Shown: positions 29,784 to 37,744 of the stretch, one piece after another | Layout of the letters: every line of letters starts with the position of its first letter | Numbering within the stretch: the first letter of the stretch is position 1 | NCBI RefSeq assembly: GCF_020037025.1 | Contig: NZ_JAIQLH010000104.1 | Span: forward strand, 1 to 44,660 | Length of the DNA: 44,660 nucleotides | Reading direction: 5' to 3' | DNA from: Streptomyces huiliensis | GTDB lineage: Bacteria; Actinomycetota; Actinomycetes; Streptomycetales; Streptomycetaceae | Position numbers and translations under genes: made by a program | Notes under the pieces: generated by a model | The model's input: the letters and a program-made list of their open reading frames with translations, nothing else | Told to the model about the DNA's origin: nothing | Databases searched by the model: none

Positions 29784-30781
29784 CGTGCGGGCTCCTTCCC
29801 GGAGCCGGTGCCGGTGCCGGAGCCCGTGCCCGTGCCCGTGAGGCTGAGGAAGACGTCGTCGAGGTCGGGCGTGTGCACGGTCAGCGACTCGGCGTGGACC
29901 GCCGCGTGGTCCAGGACGTCGAGGACGGCGCGGAGCGTGGGCACGCTGTCGTCGCCGGGGATGCGCAGGGTGAGGCCCTCGGGGTCGGCGGTGCCGGTGC
30001 GGAACGCCGCGGTGGCCGCCGCGAGTCCGTCGGGGCCGGCGAACCGGAGGCTGATGTGGGCGCCGGGCACCCGGCGCTTCAGTTCCTCGGGGGTGCCCTC
30101 GGCGACCAGCCCGCCGCGGTCCAGGACGGCTATGCGGTCGGCGAGCCGGTCGGCCTCCTCCAGGTACTGCGTCGTCAGGAACACCGTCACGCCGTCGTCG
30201 TCGACCAGTTCCCGGATGATCTCCCACATGACGCGGCGGCTGCGCGGGTCGAGACCGGTGGTCGGCTCGTCGAGGAAGACGACGCGCGGTGCGCCGACGA
30301 GCGTCATGGCCAGGTCCAGCTTGCGCCGCATGCCGCCGGAGAACGTGGCGGCGGTCCGGTCCGCGGCGTCGGTCAGGTCGAAGCGGTCCAGGAGGTCCTC
30401 GGTGCGCAGCCGGCCCTCGCGGCGGCCCAGGTGGTGCAGGTCCGCCATGAGCGTCAGGTTCTCGCGGGCGGTGAGCAGGCCGTCCACGGCGGAGAACTGG
30501 CCCGTGACGCCGATGCCGGCGCGGACCGCGTCGGGCTCGCGGAGCAGGTCGTGGCCCGCGACCCGGGCCTCGCCGGCGTCGGGGGCGACGAGGGTGGAGA
30601 GGATGTGGACGGTGGTGGTCTTGCCGGCGCCGTTCGGGCCGAGGAGCGCGAAGACCGTGCCCTCGGGGACGCGCAGGTCGATGCCGTCCAGCACCGGCCG
30701 GCCGCCGTAGGACTTGCGCAGGCCGGTGACGCTGATCGCCACCGTGTCGCGCGGGGCCGGTGGTGTGGGTGGTGTGGTCAT
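29780..30781 (-). CDS. ABC transporter ATP-binding protein (DrrA-like)
   Basis: 333 residues. Walker A is GPNGAGKTT (48-56), the Q-loop TGQFSAVDGLLTARENL, signature FSGGMRRKLDLAM, Walker B VVFLDEPTTGLD and switch-region LTTQYLEEADRLADRI. The C-terminal DrrA-type extension ends in a (GT/GS) repeat tail (TGTGTGSGTGTGSG). It powers the coupled permease. ATG 30781 is used; an in-frame ATG at 30814 would add 11 residues. The DUF4097 gene upstream is 48 bp away, so the three form an operon. Confidence 0.92.
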   Translation of the reverse strand: MTTPPTPPAPRDTVAISVTGLRKSYGGRPVLDGIDLRVPEGTVFALLGPNGAGKTTTVHILSTLVAPDAGEARVAGHDLLREPDAVRAGIGVTGQFSAVDGLLTARENLTLMADLHHLGRREGRLRTEDLLDRFDLTDAADRTAATFSGGMRRKLDLAMTLVGAPRVVFLDEPTTGLDPRSRRVMWEIIRELVDDDGVTVFLTTQYLEEADRLADRIAVLDRGGLVAEGTPEELKRRVPGAHISLRFAGPDGLAAATAAFRTGTADPEGLTLRIPGDDSVPTLRAVLDVLDHAAVHAESLTVHTPDLDDVFLSLTGTGTGSGTGTGSGKEPAR

Positions 30782-30829
30782 GCCGTTCTGCCCTTTCTCC
30801 AGGGGGTCACGCATGGCTTTCCAAGGGGG

Positions 30830-31666
30830 TCACGGGCGGCGGATCTCGATGTCGCCGATCCCCGTGCGGGCGCGGACCTCGACGGTCGTCTCGGCGTCGC
30901 CGGGACCGTCGGAGAGGCCGAGCGCGTTGCGGACGCTGCCCAGGCGGGTGGTGAGCTCCAGCCAGGCGGCGGTGGACGTGCCGATGCCGACCTCCAGGTC
31001 GCCGGCCGAGGACTGGAGCGTGACCCGGCCGCGGATCACCTGGCCCAGGTGGATGCCGCCGTTGGCGGACCGGGCGTCGACGTCCCCGTGGGCGACGCCG
31101 ACGGAGATGGCGCCGTTCGACGAGCTAACCCGCAGATCGCCGCCGACCTCGCCGAGCGCCGTCTCGCCGTTGAGGTTCTTGACCGTCGCGGCGCCGCCGA
31201 TCGCTCCGGCGTCGATCGGGCCTGCGCCGACGAGTTCGGCGTCGCCCCGCGCGCGGTCGAGCCGGATGCCGCCGTGGCCCGTCCTCAGCCGCGCCGTCGC
31301 CGTCTCTCCGGCCTGGACGTGGCCGACCGAGGTCTTCAGCCGGCAGTCCCCGAGGCTGCCCTCGCAGAAGAGGTCGCCGACGAGCGTGGTGGCCCGCACC
31401 TCGGACCCGGCCGGCAGCCCGATCCGTACCTCCACCGAGCCGGTCCGGCCGAACAGGGACCGCTGCCGGGGGCCCTTGACCAGCAGGGCGCCGTCCGAGC
31501 AGGCGATCCGGGTCTGCTCGGCCGCCCGGACGTCCGCCTCCTCGGCGGGGTCGGTCGGCAGGACGTCGACGACGGTGTCGGCGCGGTCGCCGGCGATGAC
31601 GCGGAGCACCCCGATGTCGAACTCGACGGTGGCGCTGACCGGTTCGGGCGTTGCGAAAAGTGGCAT
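30830..31666 (-). CDS. DUF4097-family beta-repeat (toastrack) protein
   Basis: 278 residues made of repeated short beta strands with recurring G-D and S-x-G-x-I turns (GDLFCEGSLGDCRLKTSVGHVQAGETATARLRTGHGGIRLDRARGDAELV... SSNGAISVG... SANGGIHLG... SSAGDLEVG). This is the DUF4097/toastrack beta-helix pattern. No signal peptide is evident. Such proteins often accompany ABC exporters and small regulators. It is the first gene of the operon with the exporter and lies downstream of the operator at 31765-31777. Confidence 0.85.
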   Translation of the reverse strand: MPLFATPEPVSATVEFDIGVLRVIAGDRADTVVDVLPTDPAEEADVRAAEQTRIACSDGALLVKGPRQRSLFGRTGSVEVRIGLPAGSEVRATTLVGDLFCEGSLGDCRLKTSVGHVQAGETATARLRTGHGGIRLDRARGDAELVGAGPIDAGAIGGAATVKNLNGETALGEVGGDLRVSSSNGAISVGVAHGDVDARSANGGIHLGQVIRGRVTLQSSAGDLEVGIGTSTAAWLELTTRLGSVRNALGLSDGPGDAETTVEVRARTGIGDIEIRRP

Positions 31667-31718
31667 GGCTGTGCCGTCCTCATGGCTGGGTGGGACGCGG
31701 ACCGCCGACGGGCGGGGG

Positions 31719-31754
31719 TACGAAGAGGGGGCGGGGTACGAAGAGGGGGCGGGG
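31719..31754. repeat. 18-bp tandem repeat, two units plus partial
   Basis: Two perfect copies of TACGAAGAGGGGGCGGGG, with a partial GGCGGGGG copy before the first. They lie in the promoter region of the DUF4097 gene, about 55-90 bp upstream of its start. They could be protein-binding sites or a slippage product. Confidence 0.6.
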
Positions 31755-31764
31755 TCGCGCGTGA

Positions 31765-31777
31765 CGCCACTGTGGCG
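31765..31777. promoter_or_regulatory. CGCCAC-T-GTGGCG operator upstream of the DUF4097-exporter operon
   Basis: A perfect 13-bp palindrome between the regulator gene stop and the DUF4097 start. Related GCGCCACT and AGTGGCGC half-sites flank the regulator's own start (32329-32354), suggesting one repressor acts at both. Confidence 0.5.
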
Positions 31778-31793
31778 CCATGCGCGCACCGGG

Positions 31794-32327
31794 TTAGCGG
31801 ACCCAGCCCGTGAAGGTCTGCCCCCGGTGCCGCGAGGGGCCGGCCGGGCGGCCGGCGCGCTCGCCGGTCTCCAGGGCGGCGCCGACGGCACGGACCAGCC
31901 AGGCGTTCACCGACAGCCCCTCCCGGCCGGCCGCCTCCTCGGCCCGCGCCTTGAGGTGAGCGGGCAACCGCAGGTTGACGCGGGCGGTGCCGCCCTCGTC
32001 ACCGTCGCCCTGGGCGGGAGCCGGCGGCAGGGTGGCGCCGGGCCCGTCACCGGGCGCCGCGGCGTCGGCGTACGGACCCTGGCCCGGTGGCGGCGTCACC
32101 ACGAACTCCGGGTCCAGGCCGCGCAGTCGGACGTCGACCGAGCCGGGCGCCAGATCCCTGGTGACCTCCTCCATGGCGGTGGACAGCGCGTTCAGCAGGG
32201 TGAGCCGGGCGGCCGACTCCAGCGGCGCGGTCAGCCGTTCGGCCAGGGCGCGCGCTTCGTCCCCGCCCGCGTTCGCGGCGACCGCGAGCTCCTGGCGGAG
32301 GGTGTCGACGTAGGGGGTGAGATCCAT
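31794..32327 (-). CDS. Ribbon-helix-helix (HicB/CopG-like) regulator
   Basis: 177 residues. The C-terminal RHH motif is TARVNLRLPAHLKARAEEAAGREGLSVNAWLVRAVGAAL, with basic sequence after it. The N-terminal helical part starts MDLTPYVDTLRQELAVAANAGGDEARALAERL and an acidic Pro/Gly linker joins them. RHH proteins bind DNA as dimers at short palindromes, and suitable palindromes flank this gene. Databases tend to label this type HicB antitoxin, but there is no HicA toxin nearby. It probably represses itself and the DUF4097-ABC operon downstream. Confidence 0.82.
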   Translation of the reverse strand: MDLTPYVDTLRQELAVAANAGGDEARALAERLTAPLESAARLTLLNALSTAMEEVTRDLAPGSVDVRLRGLDPEFVVTPPPGQGPYADAAAPGDGPGATLPPAPAQGDGDEGGTARVNLRLPAHLKARAEEAAGREGLSVNAWLVRAVGAALETGERAGRPAGPSRHRGQTFTGWVR

Positions 32328-32328
32328 A

Positions 32329-32354
32329 GCGCCACTATGGCACCGCAGTGGCGC
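32329..32354. promoter_or_regulatory. GCGCCACT...AGTGGCGC operator at the regulator start
   Basis: 8-bp inverted half-sites (32329-32336 and 32347-32354) around a 10-bp centre, directly upstream of the ATG at 32327. They match the palindrome at 31765-31777. Confidence 0.5.
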
Positions 32355-32473
32355 CACAGCAAGCACGGGGTGGGGCGGCGGCGCGCTCAGCACGGGTGGG
32401 GCGGCGGCGCCCTCGGCTCGTCGCCGAGCCGCCGAGCCGCCGCGCCACCGCCCGTCCACCCTTCACCCGTTCG

Positions 32474-32932
32474 TCAGGCCGGGACGCTCCCGTCACGGGG
32501 GCCGCAGGCCACCTCGTCCGCACCGGGAGCGGCCGGAGCCCCTCTCGTACCCGGCGCCACCGGCGCCCCGACTCCCGCATCGGAGCCGCCGGGCGCGCCC
32601 GGCGGTGCGTCGAGCCAGTGGAAGACCGGCTCCAGCCGCACGATGCGGATCACTTTGGACACGCGGGGGCCGCCCCGCACCACCCGCAGCCGGCCGCCGC
32701 CGCGGGCCACCCGGTTCCGGACGCGGAGCAGGAGGCGGAGGCCGCTCGCGTCCAGGAAGGTCACGCCGCGCAGGTCGATGACGAGGTCCGCGCGCCGGCG
32801 GCCGGCCAGGGCCTCCAGCCGCGGGCCGAGCTCCTGCTCGGCCAGGATGTCGATCTCTCCGGACAGTTCAATGGTGACCGCTCCCCCCGCCACACGCTCC
32901 CGCATGGTGAAGGCGAGCTCGTACCCGCCCAT
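32474..32932 (-). CDS. STAS-domain anti-anti-sigma factor
   Basis: 152 residues. A STAS domain covers about 10-105, with the phosphoacceptor region VTFLDASGLRLLL (Ser in DASG). Strand pattern AVTIELSGEIDILAEQELGPRLEAL is typical. A Gly/Pro/Ala-rich tail follows. Such proteins bind anti-sigma kinases and free SigB/SigF-type sigma factors. That fits the nearby sigF and sigN genes, though direct pairing is not shown. ATG 32932 has GGTGAGG upstream; GTG 32956 is an alternative. Confidence 0.85.
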   Translation of the reverse strand: MGGYELAFTMRERVAGGAVTIELSGEIDILAEQELGPRLEALAGRRRADLVIDLRGVTFLDASGLRLLLRVRNRVARGGGRLRVVRGGPRVSKVIRIVRLEPVFHWLDAPPGAPGGSDAGVGAPVAPGTRGAPAAPGADEVACGPRDGSVPA

Positions 32933-32956
32933 GCGAACCTCACCGTTCTCCCTCAC

Positions 32957-33598
32957 TCATGTACCGCACACCGGAACCCGTTCCCACGCACCGGGACGGC
33001 CGCTCCGGCAAGCCGGTGAGCGCCTCGGGCCGTGTGCCTTTCTGGTGCCCCGGCGCCGGGCTCTTCTCACCTCAACTGACCCAGAGTTCATCCGTGTTGG
33101 AAAATTCCGCGGTACCACCGGGAGGGTTGCGCGGATTTGGGCGGCGGAATCGCCGGAATTGAACGGGCATGACCGGCCCGGACGAGGGAGCGGCGGAGAG
33201 AGAGGGGAAGAGAAGGCGGGGGGAGAGAAGGCGGGGGGAAGCGGCATCGGGGGGACAAGCCGCTTCCCCCCATGAGGACACGGACCCCGAGTACGGGCCG
33301 CAGTCAGGGGGAAGCGCGCGGCCCGGACCCCGCAGAGGGGTTCCATGTCCCGAGCCCGTCGGATTCCTGCCAGATCCGGCGGGCACTCCCCCATCCTCCG
33401 TCCCGGAATACGGCGGACGGGCGGCCGAAGGACCCGCTTCGCCGGGGCTTAAGTCCTTAAAGGTGGGGTGAACAGTGCCCGCGCCGGAGCCCCGGCCGCC
33501 CGACCGCCGGGCAAATGTCTCGTCCATCTGTGCGGATAGACTCTCGCAAGCGCTACGGGGGCTTCACGAGAAGAAGGCGGACGGGGAGGCGGCACGGC
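32957..33598. other. 642-bp gap with a 13-bp hairpin, no supported gene
   Basis: Contains a purine-rich tract (33185-33240) and a perfect 13-bp stem, GGGGGGAAGCGGC (33233-33245) with 33259-33271. An open frame at 33169-33471 lacks the expected G/C third positions and crosses the hairpin. The region probably holds the promoters of the flanking divergent genes. Confidence 0.5.
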
Positions 33599-33763
33599 AT
33601 GGCGCAAGCCAAGAAGATCACGTTCTGGGTACTCGCCGTTTTCATCGGTTACACGATCATCCACTCGCCGGCCAGAGCGGCCGAACTCGTACAGATAGGC
33701 TTCGAGGGGATCTCGGACGCCGCCAAGAGCATCGGCGAGTTCATGACCGAACTGATCAACTGA
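33599..33763 (+). CDS. Small membrane protein (54 aa)
   Basis: MAQAKKITFWVLAVFIGYTIIHSPARAAELVQIGFEGISDAAKSIGEFMTELIN: a basic N-terminus, one hydrophobic helix with an AxA-like site (SPARAAEL), then an amphipathic helix. I recall very similar short proteins near sigF in other Streptomyces. It could be membrane-anchored or a cleaved secreted peptide. ATG 33599 has GGGAGG 9 nt upstream. Function unknown. Confidence 0.75.
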   Translation: MAQAKKITFWVLAVFIGYTIIHSPARAAELVQIGFEGISDAAKSIGEFMTELIN

Positions 33764-33854
33764 GCCCCCGCGGACAGCCCCGGCATCCGCGCCCCAGGCG
33801 CGCCCGCACTTTAGGCACCCGCAGCATCCCGTCGCACCGGAAGGCGGCCATCCG

Positions 33855-34148
33855 ATGATCCGTCACCTCGTCCTGTTCAAGCTCAACGACGGCGTCGAGC
33901 GCGACGACCCCCGCGTCGTCGCCGGCGTCCAGGCGTTCGAGAAGCTGGGTGGGGAGATCCCCGAGCTCCGCTTCTGGGAGTGCGCGTGGAACGTCTCCGA
34001 GCGCCCGATCGCCTACGACTACGCGATCAACTCCGCCGTCGAGGACGCCGACGCCCTCCAGCGCTATCTCGACCACCCGGCCCACCAGGCGGGCGTCGCG
34101 CTGTGGCGGGAGTTCGCCACGTGGGTGATCGCCGACTATCCGTTCTGA
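33855..34148 (+). CDS. Dabb-domain (stress-responsive alpha/beta barrel) protein
   Basis: 97 residues, a single Dabb ferredoxin-like domain: MIRHLVLFKLNDGV at the start, ELRFWECAWNVSERPIAYDYAINSAVEDADALQRYLDHPAHQAGVALWREF in the centre, ending VIADYPF. The family forms small dimeric barrels; this type is common next to stress sigma genes in Streptomyces. No catalytic residues can be assigned. A strong terminator follows. Confidence 0.88.
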   Translation: MIRHLVLFKLNDGVERDDPRVVAGVQAFEKLGGEIPELRFWECAWNVSERPIAYDYAINSAVEDADALQRYLDHPAHQAGVALWREFATWVIADYPF

Positions 34149-34177
34149 CCCCGTTCTCCCCCGGGAGCCCGGGCGCG

Positions 34178-34208
34178 GGCCCCTCGCCACCACGGCGGGG
34201 GGCCTTTT
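34178..34208 (+). terminator. Rho-independent terminator after the Dabb gene
   Basis: GGCCCCTCGCC pairs with GGCGGGGGGCC (34194-34204), with small mismatches, and is followed directly by TTTTT, a rare classical T run in this window. Confidence 0.8.
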
Positions 34209-34320
34209 TCGCGCGGTCAACACGACGTTATGCGGTGCTTGCACACAGTGGACATGTCTTGTGATGCTATGACCGCTTTTGACGGATGAGTTGACCTGGA
34301 GCTGACCGCGAAGGGGTGGT

Positions 34321-35295
34321 GTGACCGTGCCGGCCCGTACAGCGTCAGAGGAGACCTCGGCGTCAGAAGAGAACCCTCCGCCACCGCGGGAAGCCCCGCG
34401 CGAAGTGCCGAGGGATGTGCCGCGGGAGGTGCCGAGGGAGACACCGAGGGAAGCCCCCCGGGACGTTCCCCGGGAAGCCCCCCGGCAGGAGACGCCCCAC
34501 GAGGCCCCCCGAGAGGCCTCCACGCGGGAGAGCCGGGGCGCGGACGCCCGGGCGCTGACGCAGGTGCTCTTCAAGAAGTTCGCCACCCTGGAGCCCGGCA
34601 CGCCGGAGCACGCCCGCGTGCGCGCCGCCCTGATCGAAGCCAACCTCCCCCTCGTGCGGTACGCCGCGGCGCGTTTTCGCAGCCGCAACGAGCCCATGGA
34701 GGACGTCGTCCAGGTCGGCACCATCGGCCTCATCAACGCCATCGACCGCTTCGACCCCGACCGCGGCGTGCAGTTCCCGACCTTCGCGATGCCGACCGTC
34801 GTCGGCGAGATCAAGCGCTACTTCCGCGACAACGTGCGCACGGTCCACGTACCGCGCCGGCTGCACGAGCTGTGGGTGCAGGTCAACGGCGCCACCGAGG
34901 ACCTGACCGTGCTGCACGGCCGGTCGCCGACCACCGCCGAGATCGCCGAGCGGCTCAAGATCGGCGAGGACGAGGTGCTGGCCTGCATCGAGGCCGGGCG
35001 CTCGTACCACGCCACCTCGCTGGAGGCCGCCCAGGAGGGCGACGGGCTGCCCGGCCTGCTGGACCGGATCGGGTACGAGGACCCCGCGCTGGCCGGCGTC
35101 GAGCACCGCGATCTGGTCCGCCACCTGCTCGTCCAGCTGCCGGAGCGGGAGCAGCGCATCCTGCTGCTGCGCTACTACAGCAATCTGACGCAGTCGCAGA
35201 TCAGCGCGGAGCTGGGGGTGTCGCAGATGCACGTGTCGCGGCTGCTCTCGCGCAGCTTCGCCCGGCTGAGGTCCGCAAACCGTATCGAAGCCTAA
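34321..35295 (+). CDS. sigF: SigB/SigF-type RNA polymerase sigma factor
   Basis: 324 residues. Sigma region 2 is ANLPLVRYAAARFRSRNEPMEDVVQVGTIGLINAIDRFDPDRGVQFPTFAMPTVVGEIKRYFRD, followed by region 3 (HVPRRLHELWVQVNGATEDLTVLHGRSPTTAEIAERL) and region 4 with HTH NLTQSQISAELGVSQMHVSRLLSRSFARL. In Streptomyces SigF is needed for late spore maturation. The first 65 residues are an unusual repeat of PREAP/PREVP/PRDVP units, low-complexity and probably disordered. GTG 34321 has AAGGGG upstream. The name rests on the sequence and its place next to sigN. Confidence 0.9.
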   Translation: MTVPARTASEETSASEENPPPPREAPREVPRDVPREVPRETPREAPRDVPREAPRQETPHEAPREASTRESRGADARALTQVLFKKFATLEPGTPEHARVRAALIEANLPLVRYAAARFRSRNEPMEDVVQVGTIGLINAIDRFDPDRGVQFPTFAMPTVVGEIKRYFRDNVRTVHVPRRLHELWVQVNGATEDLTVLHGRSPTTAEIAERLKIGEDEVLACIEAGRSYHATSLEAAQEGDGLPGLLDRIGYEDPALAGVEHRDLVRHLLVQLPEREQRILLLRYYSNLTQSQISAELGVSQMHVSRLLSRSFARLRSANRIEA

Positions 35296-35492
35296 CTCTT
35301 GTGGGTGACACGCCCGCCGGACTCCCCGGCAGATATGTCGACTTGACGCTACAGCGCGTTGCCGACATGTGACATTCTGCTGGAACTGCGTTTGCCACAG
35401 CGCAGCCTCCGGTATTCAGGTGGAGGCTGCCCCCTCGGCCGATCCGCGGCCGGGGGTGTGCTGTGATCCGTCCGCGACCTCAAGGGGGTGGC

Positions 35493-36326
35493 ATGTCCGT
35501 AGACCTGGGCAGCGCGAAGGTGCTCACCAACGACGCACCGCACGCCGTGCTCGACGACTGCGAAGCCATCGACACCCGCACCCTCTCCCGCTCCCTGTTC
35601 CTGCGGCTGGCGGCCCTGGACCGGGACAGCGCCGAGCGTACGTACGTCCGTGACACCCTCATCGAGCTCAACCTCCCCCTCGTGCGCTACGCGGCGGCGC
35701 GGTTCCGGAGCCGCAACGAGCCGATGGAGGACATCGTCCAGGTCGGCACCATCGGACTGATCAAGGCCATCGACCGGTTCGACTGCGAACGCGGGGTGGA
35801 GTTCCCGACGTTCGCGATGCCCACGGTCGTCGGCGAGATCAAACGCTTCTTCCGGGACACCAGCTGGTCCGTGCGGGTGCCGCGGCGCCTGCAGGAGCTG
35901 CGGCTCGCCCTGACCAAGGCCAGCGACGAGCTCGCGCAGAAGCTGGACCGCTCCCCGACCGTGCCCGAACTGGCGCTGTGCCTGGGGGTCTCCGAGGAGG
36001 ACGTGGTCGACGGGCTGGCGGTGGGCAACGCCTACACGGCCAGCTCGCTGGACTCGCCCTCGCCGGAGGACGACGGCGGCGAGGGCTCGCTCGCCGACCG
36101 GCTGGGCTACGAGGACACGGCGCTGGAGGGCGTCGAGTACCGGGAGTCGCTGAAGCCGCTGCTGGCCAAGCTGCCCCCGCGCGAGCGCCAGATCATCATG
36201 CTCCGCTTCTTCGCCAACATGACGCAGTCGCAGATCGGTGAGGAGGTCGGCATCTCGCAGATGCACGTCTCCCGGCTGCTCACCCGGACGCTCTCCCAGC
36301 TGCGCGAGGGCCTCATCTCCGACTGA
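35493..36326 (+). CDS. sigN: SigB/SigF-type RNA polymerase sigma factor
   Basis: 277 residues, clearly paralogous to the preceding sigma factor: region 2 LNLPLVRYAAARFRSRNEPMEDIVQVGTIGLIKAIDRFDCERGVEFPTFAMPTVVGEIKRFFRD, and region 4 NMTQSQIGEEVGISQMHVSRLLTRTLSQL. It lacks the repeat-rich N-terminus. In Streptomyces, SigN acts in aerial hyphae development. The ATG at 35493 has GGGGG upstream. The 197-bp gap after sigF suggests a separate promoter. The name is based on synteny and similarity and could be wrong within the SigB/F/G/N family. Confidence 0.85.
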   Translation: MSVDLGSAKVLTNDAPHAVLDDCEAIDTRTLSRSLFLRLAALDRDSAERTYVRDTLIELNLPLVRYAAARFRSRNEPMEDIVQVGTIGLIKAIDRFDCERGVEFPTFAMPTVVGEIKRFFRDTSWSVRVPRRLQELRLALTKASDELAQKLDRSPTVPELALCLGVSEEDVVDGLAVGNAYTASSLDSPSPEDDGGEGSLADRLGYEDTALEGVEYRESLKPLLAKLPPRERQIIMLRFFANMTQSQIGEEVGISQMHVSRLLTRTLSQLREGLISD

Positions 36327-36568
36327 CCTCGCCCAGCCACGGAAAGACAGGCCACCGGTCGACCGACCCCCGGTACGGCAGCGGCGGGCCGCGACACGTA
36401 CGTCGTACGTCGCGGCGGGGGCCGCCGGGCCGTCCGGCAGAGACGCGGCGCGATCGGCGGCGCCGCGCGGAAACGGGTACCCGGCGGTCACCCCGTTCAC
36501 CCCGGTGACGCGCGGACGCGTACGGGCGCCGCGGCCGGCCTCAGCCGCTGTCAGCCCCAGCCGCCACC

Positions 36569-36664
36569 GGCCTCAGTCACGGTCGGGCCCAGTCTCCGTC
36601 GGCCTCAGTCACGGTCGGGTCCAGTCTCCGTCGGCCTCAGTCACGGTCGGGTCCAGTCTCCGTC
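36569..36664. repeat. Three 32-bp tandem repeats
   Basis: Three head-to-tail units beginning GGCCTCAGTCACGGTCGGG (36569, 36601, 36633). Units 2 and 3 are identical and unit 1 differs by one base. Further GGCCTCAG fragments continue to about 36690. The gap 36327-36760 has no supported gene. Confidence 0.85.
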
Positions 36665-36760
36665 GGCCTCAGGCACCGCCGGCCTCAGTTCATCGCCGGC
36701 CGCAGCCGCCACGCCTCAGCCGCCACGCCTCACCCTCCACGCCTCAGCCGAGCGCGAGCC

Positions 36761-36982
36761 TCAGCCGAGCGCGAGCCAGGCCACCGCCGCCACGACCGCG
36801 AGCGCGGCGACGACGCCGAGGATCACACCCACCCGGGGCCCGGACGACGACGAGCGCCCATGGCTCGCCGGAGCGGCCGCGCGGGGGCCGGGAGCCCCCT
36901 CGTCGACGAAGGCACGGAACATCTGAGTGCTGCCCGCGGGGTCGTAGGGACCCTCGGGGCGCTGCTGATGGGGGTTGGCCAT
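36761..36982 (-). CDS. Small C-terminally anchored membrane protein (73 aa)
   Basis: MANPHQQRPEGPYDPAGSTQMFRAFVDEG at the start, a short Ser/Pro/Ala linker and a single C-terminal transmembrane helix (VGVILGVVAALAVVAAVAWLALG). The ribosome-binding site is weak. Similar short Streptomyces proteins are known only as hypothetical. The conserved-looking N-terminal motif and clear anchor support a real gene. Confidence 0.65.
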   Translation of the reverse strand: MANPHQQRPEGPYDPAGSTQMFRAFVDEGAPGPRAAAPASHGRSSSSGPRVGVILGVVAALAVVAAVAWLALG

Positions 36983-37149
36983 GGACCAGGACCCTAACGA
37001 AAGCGGACCCGCCCCCGCGCGCGGGGCAGCGCACCCGGGGCCCCCGGCCCCAAGGACGTCCGGCCACCCGGCCGGCCGCCGCACCGCGTGACGCTTCCTT
37101 CACTCATCGTTTGATCGTTGAACTTGACCCCTCCTTTACCGCTTTTCGT

Positions 37150-37192
37150 TTGCCTTCAGCAACCAACAACCTCTATGGTTGCCCTAAGCAAC
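37150..37192 (+). promoter_or_regulatory. MarR promoter with overlapping operator
   Basis: TTGCCT (37150-37155) and TATGGT (37174-37179) are spaced by 18 bp. The inverted repeat GTTGC-CCTAA-GCAAC (37178-37192) overlaps the -10, and CAGCAACCAACAACC lies just upstream. Autoregulation by the MarR protein is likely. Confidence 0.55.
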
Positions 37193-37210
37193 TTAAAACG
37201 GGAGGATCCG

Positions 37211-37714
37211 TTGGCCGCGCACGAGCAGTACCAGGAGCTCGCCCAGCAGCTCAGCGCCATCGGCGTCATCAAGCGCGGCCTCGCCCGGGTCCTCCCTCCC
37301 GACTGCCCGCCCACCTCGGTCATCGTGCTCACCCTGCTCAAGCGGTACGGCGAGATGCGGATGAGCAAGCTCGCGGAGCTCCTGGTCGTCGACATGTCGG
37401 TCACCAGCCGCCACGTGGCGTACGCCGCGGAACGGGGCTGGCTCGACCGGCAGCCGGACCGGCTGGACAAGCGCTCCCGGCTGCTGCGCCTCACCCCCAG
37501 CGGCGAGGCGCTGCTGGACGACGTCAGCGCCCGCTACACCGAGGCCCTGGCGCACTGCCTGGGTGACTGGAGCGACGCGGAGATCACGCAGATCGTCGGT
37601 CTGCTCGCCCGGCTGAGGGAGAGCTTCGGCGAGTGCCACCGGCCCGTCGCCCCCGGCGGCGCCTCCCCGGCGCACGACCTCGCGGCCTGCCCGTCGGCCC
37701 GCACACCCCACTGA
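37211..37714 (+). CDS. MarR-family transcriptional regulator
   Basis: 167 residues with the MarR winged helix: PTSVIVLTLLKRYGEMRMSKLAELLVVDMSVTSRHVAYAAERGWLDRQPDRLDKRSRLLRLTPSGEALLDDV. The start is taken as TTG 37211 because GGAGG lies 5 nt upstream; an ATG at 37175 lies inside the promoter. It is followed 30 bp later by an exporter gene, so it most likely senses a substrate of that exporter and represses the pair. The C-terminal tail is Pro/Ala-rich. Confidence 0.87.
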   Translation: MAAHEQYQELAQQLSAIGVIKRGLARVLPPDCPPTSVIVLTLLKRYGEMRMSKLAELLVVDMSVTSRHVAYAAERGWLDRQPDRLDKRSRLLRLTPSGEALLDDVSARYTEALAHCLGDWSDAEITQIVGLLARLRESFGECHRPVAPGGASPAHDLAACPSARTPH

Positions 37715-37744
37715 CCGCCCGACAGCATCACGAAAAGGAAGTCC

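Noticed and set aside
31794..32327. HicAB toxin-antitoxin pair
   Set aside because: The RHH protein has no HicA partner; the context is an exporter operon.
33169..33471. Possible 100-residue gene in the gap before the small membrane protein
   Set aside because: Third codon positions are not G/C-biased, it crosses a strong hairpin, and the product is low-complexity.
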